A DNA stretch of 48,606 nt. Source: a virus. A program made the translations under genes and the position numbers. The stretch is from positions 1 through 48,606 of IMG/VR virus record IMGVR_UViG_3300036859_000526. The stretch is one strand, 5' to 3'. Position 1 is the first letter of the stretch, and each line of letters opens with the position of its first letter. The notes under the pieces were generated by a model. The model had not been told where the DNA came from. It was given only the letters and a program-made list of their open reading frames with translations, and made no database searches. This document shows, piece after piece, positions 30,609 through 37,696 of this stretch.

Positions 30609-30961
30609 GTCAAGCGCTCCACCGACAGATGCGCCGCCGCCGAGCCCGTAAAGCTCGAATTCAACCGGGCGCGTAAGCGGTCCCCAGCCTCGAGCACATA
30701 GGTCTGGACATACATCGCCGATTGGTTCGTCGGGGTCAGCGCAAACAGCACATCCCGAAACGACGTGGACGTGACGCCAGAGGACAAGGCGAGCTCAAGC
30801 GACCAGCTGGCATTGGTCGTTGCGCCGATAATCCAGCGCGCTTCGTAGATGCCCGCGCTGAGCGTGGACAGCTCCGCGAGGAGCGTGGTCGTGGTCGGGT
30901 TGGCCGAGAGCCCGGCCGTCGAATCGTGATGCGGAGGATTGCCCCAGTCTCGCCACGCCAT
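30605..30961 (-). CDS. Small virion protein, tandem paralogue B
   Basis: 118 residues. Begins MAWRDWGNPPH, identical to the next upstream gene's start, and has a similar beta-rich body (LSTLSAGIYEARWIIGATTN, AMYVQTYVLEAGDRLRARLN) ending in HLSVERLT. The upstream copy ends HISAERLT. About 40% identity by eye implies a tandem duplication. Beta-sandwich domains of this size often decorate capsids or tails. Not otherwise recognised. Confidence 0.65.
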   Translation of the reverse strand: MAWRDWGNPPHHDSTAGLSANPTTTTLLAELSTLSAGIYEARWIIGATTNASWSLELALSSGVTSTSFRDVLFALTPTNQSAMYVQTYVLEAGDRLRARLNSSFTGSAAAHLSVERLT

Positions 30962-30968
30962 AAGGTCC

Positions 30969-31319
30969 TTACGTCAGCCGCTCGGCTGAAATATGCGCAC
31001 AGTACTGGCCGGTGTCGGTCCCGCTAATGCGCGCCCGCAACTGGTCGCCCGTAGTGATCGCGTAGGTCTGGAGAAACTCCGCGGACTGCCGGATCCCGGT
31101 CAAGGCAATGATCGTGTCCGTCGCGGCGACCGCGGAACTAGCCGCGGTGGAATGCTCCAGGCGCCAGATGGCATTCGACGTCCCGCCCACGACCCAGCGC
31201 ACCTCATAGAGCCCGGTGACGAGCGTCGAGAGTGCGGCAATGAGGGCCGATGTGGACGCGCCGGCCGCGAAACTCGCCGACGAGTTATGCGGGGGATTAC
31301 CCCAATCACGCCACGCCAT
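30969..31319 (-). CDS. Small virion protein, tandem paralogue A
   Basis: 116 residues from the ATG at 31319 (SD aaaggac). MAWRDWGNPPHNSSASFAAG is followed by LSTLVTGLYEVRWVVGGTSN and FLQTYAITTGDQLRARISGT. The same fold as the next gene is evident. Overlaps the end of the FkbM methyltransferase by 14 bases in another frame. Probable decoration or tail component. Confidence 0.65.
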   Translation of the reverse strand: MAWRDWGNPPHNSSASFAAGASTSALIAALSTLVTGLYEVRWVVGGTSNAIWRLEHSTAASSAVAATDTIIALTGIRQSAEFLQTYAITTGDQLRARISGTDTGQYCAHISAERLT

Positions 31320-31926
31320 GCGGTCCTTTCTGCAGCAGAATATCGACCGACCCGTGGGCCTGATGGTGCGCGGCGGCGGCAATCAGGCCCGCCCACGTGC
31401 CCTCGGGGGTATAGCCGGCGGCCTCGCCCAGCGCACACAGCCCCGCGACGCTGTCGCCGGCGTTGGCGAGGCCCTGCGCCCAGAGCTCGAGATACCAGAT
31501 GGGTGCCTGCGTTCGCATCAGCCACACAGCCCCGCGCAGCACCGCCGCTTCAGCCCCTTGCGTGTCCACCTTGAGAAACGCCACCCCCATCGGCAGTTCC
31601 CCGGACCGCTGCAAGCCGTCGAGCGTGACGCCGCGCACGGCCTCCGAGGTCCCCGTGGGCTCGAGCACATTCGCGAGCGTCAGACTGGCGTGCGGCGTGT
31701 GCCGGCTGTGGTGCAGGATGACCGTTCCCTCCTGGTCGGTGACCGCGGCGTGAATCACGGTCGCGCCGAGCGCCCGCAGCCCCGGAATCAGCGCCGCCTG
31801 CGGTTCAATCGCCACCACGGTCCCCGTTGGCCCGACGCGCGCGAGGAGCTCCTGCGTATAGGTGCCGACATTCGCGCCGATGTCCACCACGGTCATCCCC
31901 GGGCGCACGCACTCGCGCCAGTCCAC
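31306..31926 (-). CDS. FkbM-family methyltransferase
   Basis: 206 residues, GTG start three bases after the upstream stop. VVDIGANVGTYT (13-24) is the SAM-binding motif and FLKVDTQGAEAAVLRGA the second FkbM block. FkbM enzymes O-methylate sugars or polyketides, often on surface glycans. It is the size of a bare FkbM domain. Lying between virion paralogue pairs, it may methylate a structural protein's glycan, or be a passenger gene; the sequence does not decide. Confidence 0.8.
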   Translation of the reverse strand: MDWRECVRPGMTVVDIGANVGTYTQELLARVGPTGTVVAIEPQAALIPGLRALGATVIHAAVTDQEGTVILHHSRHTPHASLTLANVLEPTGTSEAVRGVTLDGLQRSGELPMGVAFLKVDTQGAEAAVLRGAVWLMRTQAPIWYLELWAQGLANAGDSVAGLCALGEAAGYTPEGTWAGLIAAAAHHQAHGSVDILLQKGPHGVA

Positions 31927-31929
31927 GGC

Positions 31930-32490
31930 CTAGAACCGCGTGATCAGGTACCGGATCGTCGCCGACGCCGACGCGACCGTGAGGGTCGAGACCTTCACGA
32001 AGCGACAATGGAATTCGCCCACCGTGCTCCCCGGGTAGGAATTCGCCAGGCAGCAATCCGTACTCAGGTTCACGCCGTTCACGAGCACGAAATGACTCGA
32101 ATTGAGCCCAGTGACGGCATGGGTCGTTTCCATGACCATCGCGTTCGTCGTGGCAAAGTTGGGTGTGGCAAACGACGAGGCGCCGCGAATAAACCCCCCG
32201 AAGGGCGCGGTGCTGCCGACTTGGAGGATCCCGCCCGAACTGATCGTGATGCCCGTGCTCGCAGGAAACACGATCGGGCTCGAGGAATTCCCGATCCGGG
32301 TGGGCCCCGTCCCTTTGCCCCCGACGTTCAAGGCGATATTGGCTTCGTCCCCAGCCGCCGTGACAATGCCGCCGGTGGATCCCCCCGTCAGATGCACCCC
32401 GTGCGAGCTGCCCCCATTGCTCGAGACGTTCGTCACCACGTCGCCCTGGTAGTGGACGAAGCCGTTCAGATTCGTACTGCGGAATTCCAT
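31930..32490 (-). CDS. Structural protein, tandem paralogue B (MEFRSTN type)
   Basis: 186 residues. MEFRSTNLNGFVHYQGDVVT and GGSTGGIVTAAGDEANIALN, with GKGTGPTRIGNSSSPIVFP, closely follow the upstream gene. The C-terminal region (CCLANSYPGSTVGEFHCRF) is almost identical to it, whereas the N-terminus is less so. Beta-rich with GG- and ST-rich strands, resembling the shaft/tip region of phage fibres. Copies differ in a conserved Cys pair (DCCLANS is shared). Confidence 0.65.
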   Translation of the reverse strand: MEFRSTNLNGFVHYQGDVVTNVSSNGGSSHGVHLTGGSTGGIVTAAGDEANIALNVGGKGTGPTRIGNSSSPIVFPASTGITISSGGILQVGSTAPFGGFIRGASSFATPNFATTNAMVMETTHAVTGLNSSHFVLVNGVNLSTDCCLANSYPGSTVGEFHCRFVKVSTLTVASASATIRYLITRF

Positions 32491-32502
32491 ACCGGCGACT
32501 CC

Positions 32503-33066
32503 TTAGAACCGCGTGATGACAAATTGAATCGTGGCCGTCGTCACAGTGACCGCCAGCGTCGAGACCTTGATGAAGCGACAATGGACCTCGCCCACGGTGC
32601 TCCCCGGGTAGGAATTCGCCAGGCAGCAATCCGTACTCAGGTTCACCCCTTGCGCGTCCACGAAATGGCTTGAATTCACCCCCGTGATCGCATGGGTCGT
32701 TTCGATCACCATTTTGTTGGTACTGGTGAAGTCTGGCGTGGACACGGCCGTATCCGTAAACCGGATCCAGCCGGCGAATGGGGCCGTGCTGCCGATCTGG
32801 AACGTCCCGCCGGTGCTGAGGGTAATCCCGCCCCCGCCATAGACGAGGGGACTGGAGGAGTTTGAGACGATGACCGCGCCAGTGCCCTTGCCGGTCAGAT
32901 TCAGCGTGACGTTGGCCTCATCCCCCGCGGCCGTGACAATCCCGCCGGTGCTGCCGCCACTGAGCTGGACGCCGTGCGAACTGACCGCCGCGGCATTGCC
33001 GACGTTGCTGACCACGTCCCCATGGAAATGGACGCGCCCGAAGACGTTCGTACTGCGAAATTCCAC
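32503..33066 (-). CDS. Structural protein, tandem paralogue A (MEFRSTN type)
   Basis: 187 residues from a GTG at 33066 that follows an SD (GGAGGT). VEFRSTNVFGRVHFHGDVVS with GGSTGGIVTAAGDEANVTLN and GKGTGAVIVSNSSSPLVYGG matches the next gene, and DCCLANSYPGSTVGEVHCRF matches it almost exactly. First structural gene after the major capsid gene. Its leader can form a branched hairpin (33087-33144). Confidence 0.65.
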   Translation of the reverse strand: MEFRSTNVFGRVHFHGDVVSNVGNAAAVSSHGVQLSGGSTGGIVTAAGDEANVTLNLTGKGTGAVIVSNSSSPLVYGGGGITLSTGGTFQIGSTAPFAGWIRFTDTAVSTPDFTSTNKMVIETTHAITGVNSSHFVDAQGVNLSTDCCLANSYPGSTVGEVHCRFIKVSTLAVTVTTATIQFVITRF

Positions 33067-33086
33067 CGCACACCTCCAGGGGACGA

Positions 33087-33144
33087 CGCGGACAGGGGCT
33101 GTCCCTGGATGCAGGACCCCGGCGGCTCGGGGCACCTGTCCGCG
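33087..33144 (-). promoter_or_regulatory. Branched hairpin between capsid and tail genes
   Basis: A 10-bp outer stem (33087-33096 with 33135-33144) encloses two smaller hairpins, CCTG/CAGG (33104-33107 and 33112-33115) and CCCCG/CGGGG (33117-33121 and 33128-33132), a three-way junction. It lies 24 bases past the major capsid stop and before the SD of the next gene. With no U-tract it is unlikely to be a simple terminator; it may limit read-through or protect message ends. Confidence 0.5.
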
Positions 33145-33168
33145 CACGCGCCGCGCTCGTGACCTACC

Positions 33169-34089
33169 TCACGCGCCCGCCGTCCCGAACGAGTTCTGCC
33201 ACCACTTGTTCCCCCAGGATCGGCGGAACCGAATCGGGTAGAGCCGGTTGCGCGTCCGCGGATCGGTCATCGCCGGTTCCATGGACATCGCCACGCGGGT
33301 GTAGGAGCAGAACCCATGCTGGCTCTTGGTGCTCGAGAGCAGGAACCAGGCATCGGTGTCCGTCAGATACACGTTCTTGACCACCGAGATGTTCCGGAGC
33401 GTCTTGATCGTGTTGAGGTCGTTGTCCGCCACGCCCGGCTGCAGGGTCGAGTTCACGATTTTCGCGGCCGTGAATTCGAGTTCGGGCGGGACAAACAGGA
33501 TCAAGTCCTCAACGGGCATCATGTTCTGCCCGGCTTCGAACTTGGTTTCCCGCTGCCAATCCACCAAGGCTTGCTGGAGCGAGGTCCAGGAGAGATCCGC
33601 CGCGCTCGCCAGGATGTTCCGCGCGGTCCCGCCGCCTTTCAGCACGTGGGTCGCGTTGAAGATCGAGACGCCGTCCGGACTTTGCTCCGATCCGAACCCG
33701 TTGTTGAACAAGAGCGCCGCGCGCTTCTCTTCCACGACTCGGGCCGAGAACATGAACCACTTCGCGTGATCGGACAGCACGTCGTAGCGGTCATCCTCCA
33801 GCGCCGTTTGGCTGACTTCGAACATCAGCCCGAATTCGGTATGGAGGAACTCTTTCGTGTACCCGACCTTGATGACGTCGGTTGCGTACGGCATCCCTTC
33901 GCCTTTTTCAGGGACATCGCCGACGCCCGTGACGGTCGTGATCAACTCCGAGCGTTTGCCCGAGTCTTTGACGTTATAGACCCGGCGCCAGATCGGCTTC
34001 TGTTCTTTCCATTCCTTGCCCAGGAGCGTGAAGACGGTCCGGTCCAGATTGTCGTGAAGCTCTGTGAAAGTGCCGCGTGTTTGGGCCAT
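33169..34089 (-). CDS. Major capsid protein (Mu gpT-like HK97 fold)
   Basis: 306 residues, strong SD (GGAGG) before the ATG. The N-terminus (TELHDNLDRTVFTLLGKEWK), the SELITTVTGVGDVPEKGEGM and YTKEFLHTEFGLMFEVSQTA segments, and the C-terminal YPIRFRRSWGNKWWQNSF fit the Mu-like capsid family (gpT). The scaffold and decoration-like genes lie just upstream and the tail genes downstream, as expected for the capsid. No cleavage signal is visible. High expression is suggested by the strong SD. Confidence 0.8.
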   Translation of the reverse strand: MAQTRGTFTELHDNLDRTVFTLLGKEWKEQKPIWRRVYNVKDSGKRSELITTVTGVGDVPEKGEGMPYATDVIKVGYTKEFLHTEFGLMFEVSQTALEDDRYDVLSDHAKWFMFSARVVEEKRAALLFNNGFGSEQSPDGVSIFNATHVLKGGGTARNILASAADLSWTSLQQALVDWQRETKFEAGQNMMPVEDLILFVPPELEFTAAKIVNSTLQPGVADNDLNTIKTLRNISVVKNVYLTDTDAWFLLSSTKSQHGFCSYTRVAMSMEPAMTDPRTRNRLYPIRFRRSWGNKWWQNSFGTAGA

Positions 34090-34102
34090 AGTTCATGTCC
34101 TC

Positions 34103-34735
34103 CTAGACCGTGATCGTCCCAGTGCGCACACTGAGATGGACGTTGGATGACAGGAACTTGAACACCACGGGTACGCCCCCGCTGTCGCCGAGGGCATCCG
34201 AGGGGAAGTCCGTGATGATCACCATCGCGTCCGCGACGGTGGAGTTGGTCGAATCGATGAAGTACCGGTTGAGCGTGGAGTCGAAGACGATCCCGCGCGT
34301 CAGCCCGATCAGGGAACTGGCCGCGACCGGGGTCGTGCCCGCGCCGCCCGATTTGAAGTAGCCGAGGAATTCCGTGACGCCGTCGGCAATCGCCACGCCG
34401 ATTTTTCGGGTGACGGGCAGGCCCGACTGCGAGCTGTCATCGACGAACCCGGCGGTGCCGGCCGCGGATCCGCCCGTGGTGCCTTCGACGGCCCAGCCGA
34501 GAATCTGCGCGCCCCCGATGTGCGCGAGGTTGGCCCCGCCCCCAGCGGTGGATTCATCACGCCGGACGCGGAAGCCGCCCGTCGTGACAATCGTGTTGTT
34601 GCGCACGAGGTCGCCCACGTTGATCTGGGCCGAACTCGCCGCGGTGCTTTCCTGGTAGTAGCGGATCTGCGGGGAGCCCCACGGCGACCGATACGGCCGC
34701 GGCCAACTCCCCGAACTGTTCGTCCATTGCGCCAT
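34103..34735 (-). CDS. Head decoration-like protein
   Basis: 210 residues from the ATG at 34735, which has a strong SD (TTAGGAGG). Beta-rich with Gly and Ser (TAASSAQINVGDLVRNNTIV, GGFRVRRDESTAGGGANLAH); a GVTEFLGYFKSGG motif follows. Immediately upstream of the major capsid gene, it fits a capsid decoration protein, though no clear family match. An extended, structured leader lies before it (34758-34917). Confidence 0.65.
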   Translation of the reverse strand: MAQWTNSSGSWPRPYRSPWGSPQIRYYQESTAASSAQINVGDLVRNNTIVTTGGFRVRRDESTAGGGANLAHIGGAQILGWAVEGTTGGSAAGTAGFVDDSSQSGLPVTRKIGVAIADGVTEFLGYFKSGGAGTTPVAASSLIGLTRGIVFDSTLNRYFIDSTNSTVADAMVIITDFPSDALGDSGGVPVVFKFLSSNVHLSVRTGTITV

Positions 34736-34757
34736 GCCACAGCCTCCTAAGAGGTGT

Positions 34758-34917
34758 GGTTCGGTGGGTGAAGTGCCGACGCGTCGCGGCCGAACCGATT
34801 CGCAACCCGTCCGACACGCCCGATCCGGTGCGGCGGCGACCCGCACGCGCTCAACAGCAGCGCGGTCTGATGACGCCCGAGGACTCGCGGCGACCGAGCC
34901 GGCCGATCAGCGGCCGG
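34758..34917 (-). promoter_or_regulatory. Hairpin-rich leader upstream of the decoration and capsid genes
   Basis: Three inverted repeats lie in and around the 171-bp gap: GGTTCGG/CCGAACC (34758-34764 with 34790-34796) around the palindrome CGACGCGTCG; GTGCGG/CCGCAC (34828-34833 with 34841-34846); and CCGGCC/GGCCGG (34899-34904 with 34912-34917), the last spanning the RHH stop codon. No U-tract. They could regulate the abundant capsid genes or be the result of high GC. Confidence 0.35.
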
Positions 34918-35173
34918 ACTGACACGCCCTTGACGATGGCGACTCGCTCAGCATCCCGCTGAGGGTGGAACTCTGCGGCGAAGCGTAGCACGCCGTGGAC
35001 CCGTGCCGCGTAAGATGTAGCGTAATAACCCGTTCGATAAGGGATCCGAGAAACGCATATTGCGACTCGTGCCGCGCCGTCGAGAGCCGATACACCTCAT
35101 CGGAGATGGCCGGCGAGAGGCGCACGTTGTGGCGCACCGGACGATCGACGCTGGCGAGTCGCGGCCGGCCCAT
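34907..35173 (-). CDS. Ribbon-helix-helix-like protein
   Basis: 88 residues. VRHNVRLSPAISDEVYRLST and SQYAFLGSLIERVITLHL suit a ribbon-helix-helix DNA-binding fold: one strand then two helices. The tail is Ser-rich and low in structure. Located between head genes, it could regulate the late operon or bind DNA in the head. The final 35 residues may be poorly conserved. Confidence 0.55.
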   Translation of the reverse strand: MGRPRLASVDRPVRHNVRLSPAISDEVYRLSTARHESQYAFLGSLIERVITLHLTRHGSTACYASPQSSTLSGMLSESPSSRACQSGR

Positions 35174-35665
35174 TTACTCCTCGAGGGAAACCCGCTCCAC
35201 GGAATCCTTAATCTCCATCGTCTGCACAGCCCGGTTGAGGAGGTCCGCCGCCTGGTCCCCATGCTGCGCGCTCGCGGCATTCACGATCGCGGCTTTGTTG
35301 GCTTGCGGGCTGAACGTGTTCTTGCGGTTCGTGGCCTCTTTCAGGATTTGCACTTGCCGGTAGTCGGCGTGCTTCATCTTCATGAGCACTTCCTGACCCC
35401 GCGTGCCCCGCACGATCCGTCCGTCCAGTTCCCGGAACCCGATCTCGTGCGGCTCGACGGCCAGATCCCCGCGCTCCAGATACACCCAGCCTTTGTCGGA
35501 TTGCATGTCCCAGGAGCGGGCGTCGCTGATCTCGGTATTCACGATCCGGATCGTCCAGGTCTTGGGATCGACCAGCGGAATCGGCTTGCTGCCGGCCGAG
35601 AAGATGCTGCCGGACTTCAGCCGGCGTTCGATGATCGAGATCTCCCGCTTCGCGGCTTTCGGCAT
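35174..35665 (-). CDS. Hypothetical head-region protein
   Basis: 163 residues. Basic N-terminus (KAAKREISIIERRLK), a beta-rich middle (KPIPLVDPKTWTIRIVNTEI, KGWVYLERGDLAVEPHEIGF) and a helical C-terminal part (NKAAIVNAASAQHGDQAADL, LNRAVQTMEIKDSVERV). It lies between scaffold and the RHH gene, so a head or accessory protein is likely. Family not recognised. Confidence 0.6.
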   Translation of the reverse strand: MPKAAKREISIIERRLKSGSIFSAGSKPIPLVDPKTWTIRIVNTEISDARSWDMQSDKGWVYLERGDLAVEPHEIGFRELDGRIVRGTRGQEVLMKMKHADYRQVQILKEATNRKNTFSPQANKAAIVNAASAQHGDQAADLLNRAVQTMEIKDSVERVSLEE

Positions 35666-35667
35666 GC

Positions 35668-36498
35668 TCAGTCTCCCAGGATATTGATCGCGTCAGGTTT
35701 GTACGTCTTGGCCGTCTCGCTCCACTTCTTCTCGTCCATGCCCGTCGTCCGCGCCATCTTGCGTTCCATGTCGGTGATCCGATAGTCACCGGCGCGCTGA
35801 CCACCCGGCGCTTCCGTGAACACCGGTTCAGACTCCGACCGACTCACGCGTTTGCCGCTGCGCACGGCCCGGCCCACGGCGGCTTCCAGAATCACGCGCG
35901 CCACCTCTGGATTTGCGGCCAGTTCAGGAGGAAACTCCGCCCACATGCGCGCGAGCTCTTGCGGGTCCACCAGCGGTTGCCCGTCCGGGGTTTGCTGCTG
36001 CGCCGCCCAGAGGTAGTTGCTCCGCGCCGCTTGCGTCGCCGTCGTCTGCGCATACGGTTGGATGGCTTCATGCGCCGCTTGCCGGGCGACCTTGGACATC
36101 TCCGCCCGGTTGTCCGCGATGATCCGCTTTGCCCGCGTCGTATCCAGGCCAGTCGGGGTATACAGCTCGTATTGCCGCGCGTAGCGTTCGGCGTCATCGT
36201 CAGAGACGTCCGGGACATCTTCCTTCGGCGCCGCCTTCAGCATGTCGGGATGCTTGTTCAGGTAATCGATGTGCGGCTGCAAGGCCGCGAGATCCGCCGC
36301 GAGCTGATCGCGCTCGGCCGCTTTCTGTTTGATCGGCTCGTATTCGGCGCGGATCTTCTCTTCGGTTTTCGTGCGGGCGCGTTCCCGTTCGGCCGTCAAG
36401 GCGGTCACGGGCACCATCTTCTGGCCCTGGACTTCGACGACGCCTTCGGGTTCGGGCTCTGTCGTGGCGGGAGTCTCAACAACAGGTTCGTCAGCCAT
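35668..36498 (-). CDS. Scaffolding protein
   Basis: 276 residues, highly charged and helical with an acidic N-terminus (EPVVETPATTEPEPEGVVEV), a coiled-coil (RARTKTEEKIRAEYEPIKQK), Ala/Gln-rich helices and a basic C-terminal end (MERKMARTTGMDEKKW). Such charge distribution and position before the capsid gene fit phage scaffolding proteins. Overlaps the co-chaperonin by eight bases. Confidence 0.7.
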   Translation of the reverse strand: MADEPVVETPATTEPEPEGVVEVQGQKMVPVTALTAERERARTKTEEKIRAEYEPIKQKAAERDQLAADLAALQPHIDYLNKHPDMLKAAPKEDVPDVSDDDAERYARQYELYTPTGLDTTRAKRIIADNRAEMSKVARQAAHEAIQPYAQTTATQAARSNYLWAAQQQTPDGQPLVDPQELARMWAEFPPELAANPEVARVILEAAVGRAVRSGKRVSRSESEPVFTEAPGGQRAGDYRITDMERKMARTTGMDEKKWSETAKTYKPDAINILGD

Positions 36499-37009
36499 TC
36501 TCAGTACCCTCAGTCATTCGACGAGCGTTCGCCACGGTCGTGGCGCTCCAGTCGCCTGGAAAGACGTAGTCGTTCGATTCAGGTTCCACAACCGCCAATA
36601 AATCAGACTCATGCAAGATGATCAGCACGTCGCCGTCAATGATCATTTCCTGCCCCGCGTCCGGCGAAAAGAGCACGTCATCGCCGACCGCGACGCAGGG
36701 ATGGCGCCGCACCAGATCCCGGAGCAGATGCGCCGCGTCCTCAATCACCCCGTCATCGTCGAGGGTGGAGCGGATCACGGCGTGCACTTTGGCCGCGAGT
36801 GTGTCCGCTTCGTGCGAGAGCGGATGCCGCGGATTGCCCACGGCGACCACGGTCCCGCGATGCACCGAGGTGCTGGCATCTTCACCCGTCACGGCCGCAG
36901 CGAGGGACTTCGCGACCACGACGCCGGACGCAAGGGTTTCGGGCGCGTTGGCCGACACGTCTGGCCGCACCAGGACGCGGTCACCAAGCACACGCAGTGG
37001 CAGACTCAT
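36491..37009 (-). CDS. groES: GroES-like co-chaperonin with large insert
   Basis: 172 residues. LRVLGDRVLVRPD, GTVVAVGNP, VAVGDDVLFSPDAG and GDVLIILHESDLLAVVE align with GroES. Between residues 60 and 105, where GroES has its roof loop, there is an insert of about 45 residues with helical character (LAAKVHAVIRSTLDDDGVIE, DAAHLLRDLVRRH). The mobile-loop region (16-50) is also longer, and about 30 residues follow the fold. Phage co-chaperonins (T4 gp31, RB49 CocO) let the host GroEL fold the capsid protein. Its place among head genes fits that. The ATG at 37009 overlaps the previous stop as ATGA. Confidence 0.85.
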   Translation of the reverse strand: MSLPLRVLGDRVLVRPDVSANAPETLASGVVVAKSLAAAVTGEDASTSVHRGTVVAVGNPRHPLSHEADTLAAKVHAVIRSTLDDDGVIEDAAHLLRDLVRRHPCVAVGDDVLFSPDAGQEMIIDGDVLIILHESDLLAVVEPESNDYVFPGDWSATTVANARRMTEGTENG

Positions 37010-37110
37010 CGCGGTCCCCCAGCGAATACGCCGAACAACGCAAAGAGCGTCATACAGAGCGCGAACGCGCACCAGTAGACGGCCCATTGGGTCGCGGTCC
37101 AGCGCTTCAC
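37006..37110 (-). CDS. Tiny membrane protein
   Basis: 34 residues, GTG start overlapping the previous stop. WAVYWCAFALCMTLFALFGV is a single hydrophobic helix. No family recognised. Overlaps at both ends suggest it is translated with the head genes. Confidence 0.55.
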   Translation of the reverse strand: MKRWTATQWAVYWCAFALCMTLFALFGVFAGGPR

Positions 37111-37364
37111 AGCCCGCCTCGTCGGCTCATCGTCGGTTCCGCCACAGCGTCCTGCCGCTTGAGCCGCGCAATTTCCTGCGCCGGCCACGTCATCAGCAAC
37201 CCGACCTGCCCGTTCGTGTAATCCACCTGTTCCAAGTTCGCCCCCGCTTCCTTCACCTTGCGCCAACACGCGGCGGGACTCCACTCGGCCTTCACGTGCT
37301 CCGCGTAGAGGCGCCAGCCTTCACTCGCCAACAGGGCTTCGAGGGCGTCCGCTGTCTCGCTCAT
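37107..37364 (-). CDS. Hypothetical protein
   Basis: 85 residues from an ATG in an ATGA overlap. Helical N-terminus (ETADALEALLASEGWRLYAE) followed by AACWRKVKEAGANLEQV and a final basic part. Composition suggests a small soluble protein. Not recognised. Confidence 0.6.
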   Translation of the reverse strand: MSETADALEALLASEGWRLYAEHVKAEWSPAACWRKVKEAGANLEQVDYTNGQVGLLMTWPAQEIARLKRQDAVAEPTMSRRGGL

Positions 37365-37696
37365 TGCGGAAACCACTGGAATATACGCTTCCGGTGACGT
37401 GGTATCGCGGGCACGTGTTGGTCACTCTGAGACTTCGCCCTCCAGGAAAAGGCTATCCCGAATTCCCGCGCTGCTTGTTTGGCTCGCCGTCGGAGCCGCA
37501 TTTGACCGTCTGGCCCATAGGCGAAATTGACGCTCCGACCGTGTCGGACGAGGCGCGCCGCATCCCGTGCCGGCACGTTCGATTCTTGCTGGACAATCTC
37601 GGTCATCTGGCGGAGGCGCGGGCGATATTTCCAGAGTACAAACGAATCCAAACCCGTGCGACGACCCCACGCCGCGAAGTCACGGAGCATACTCAT
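37361..37696 (-). CDS. Hypothetical basic protein
   Basis: 111 residues, rich in Arg and Gln (PRLRQMTEIVQQESNVPARD, MRLRRRAKQAAREFG). Not recognised. The first Met overlaps the portal stop as ATGA, so expression is coupled to portal. Confidence 0.6.
   Translation of the reverse strand: MSMLRDFAAWGRRTGLDSFVLWKYRPRLRQMTEIVQQESNVPARDAARLVRHGRSVNFAYGPDGQMRLRRRAKQAAREFGIAFSWRAKSQSDQHVPAIPRHRKRIFQWFPQ

Noticed and set aside
31216-32673. 485-codon open frame on the plus strand
   Set aside because: Antisense to the FkbM methyltransferase and structural paralogues; its Arg/His-rich translation has no recognisable features.
34899-34917. Terminator after the RHH gene
   Set aside because: The CCGGCC/GGCCGG hairpin contains the stop codon and is not followed by a U-run; it is listed only as part of the structured leader.
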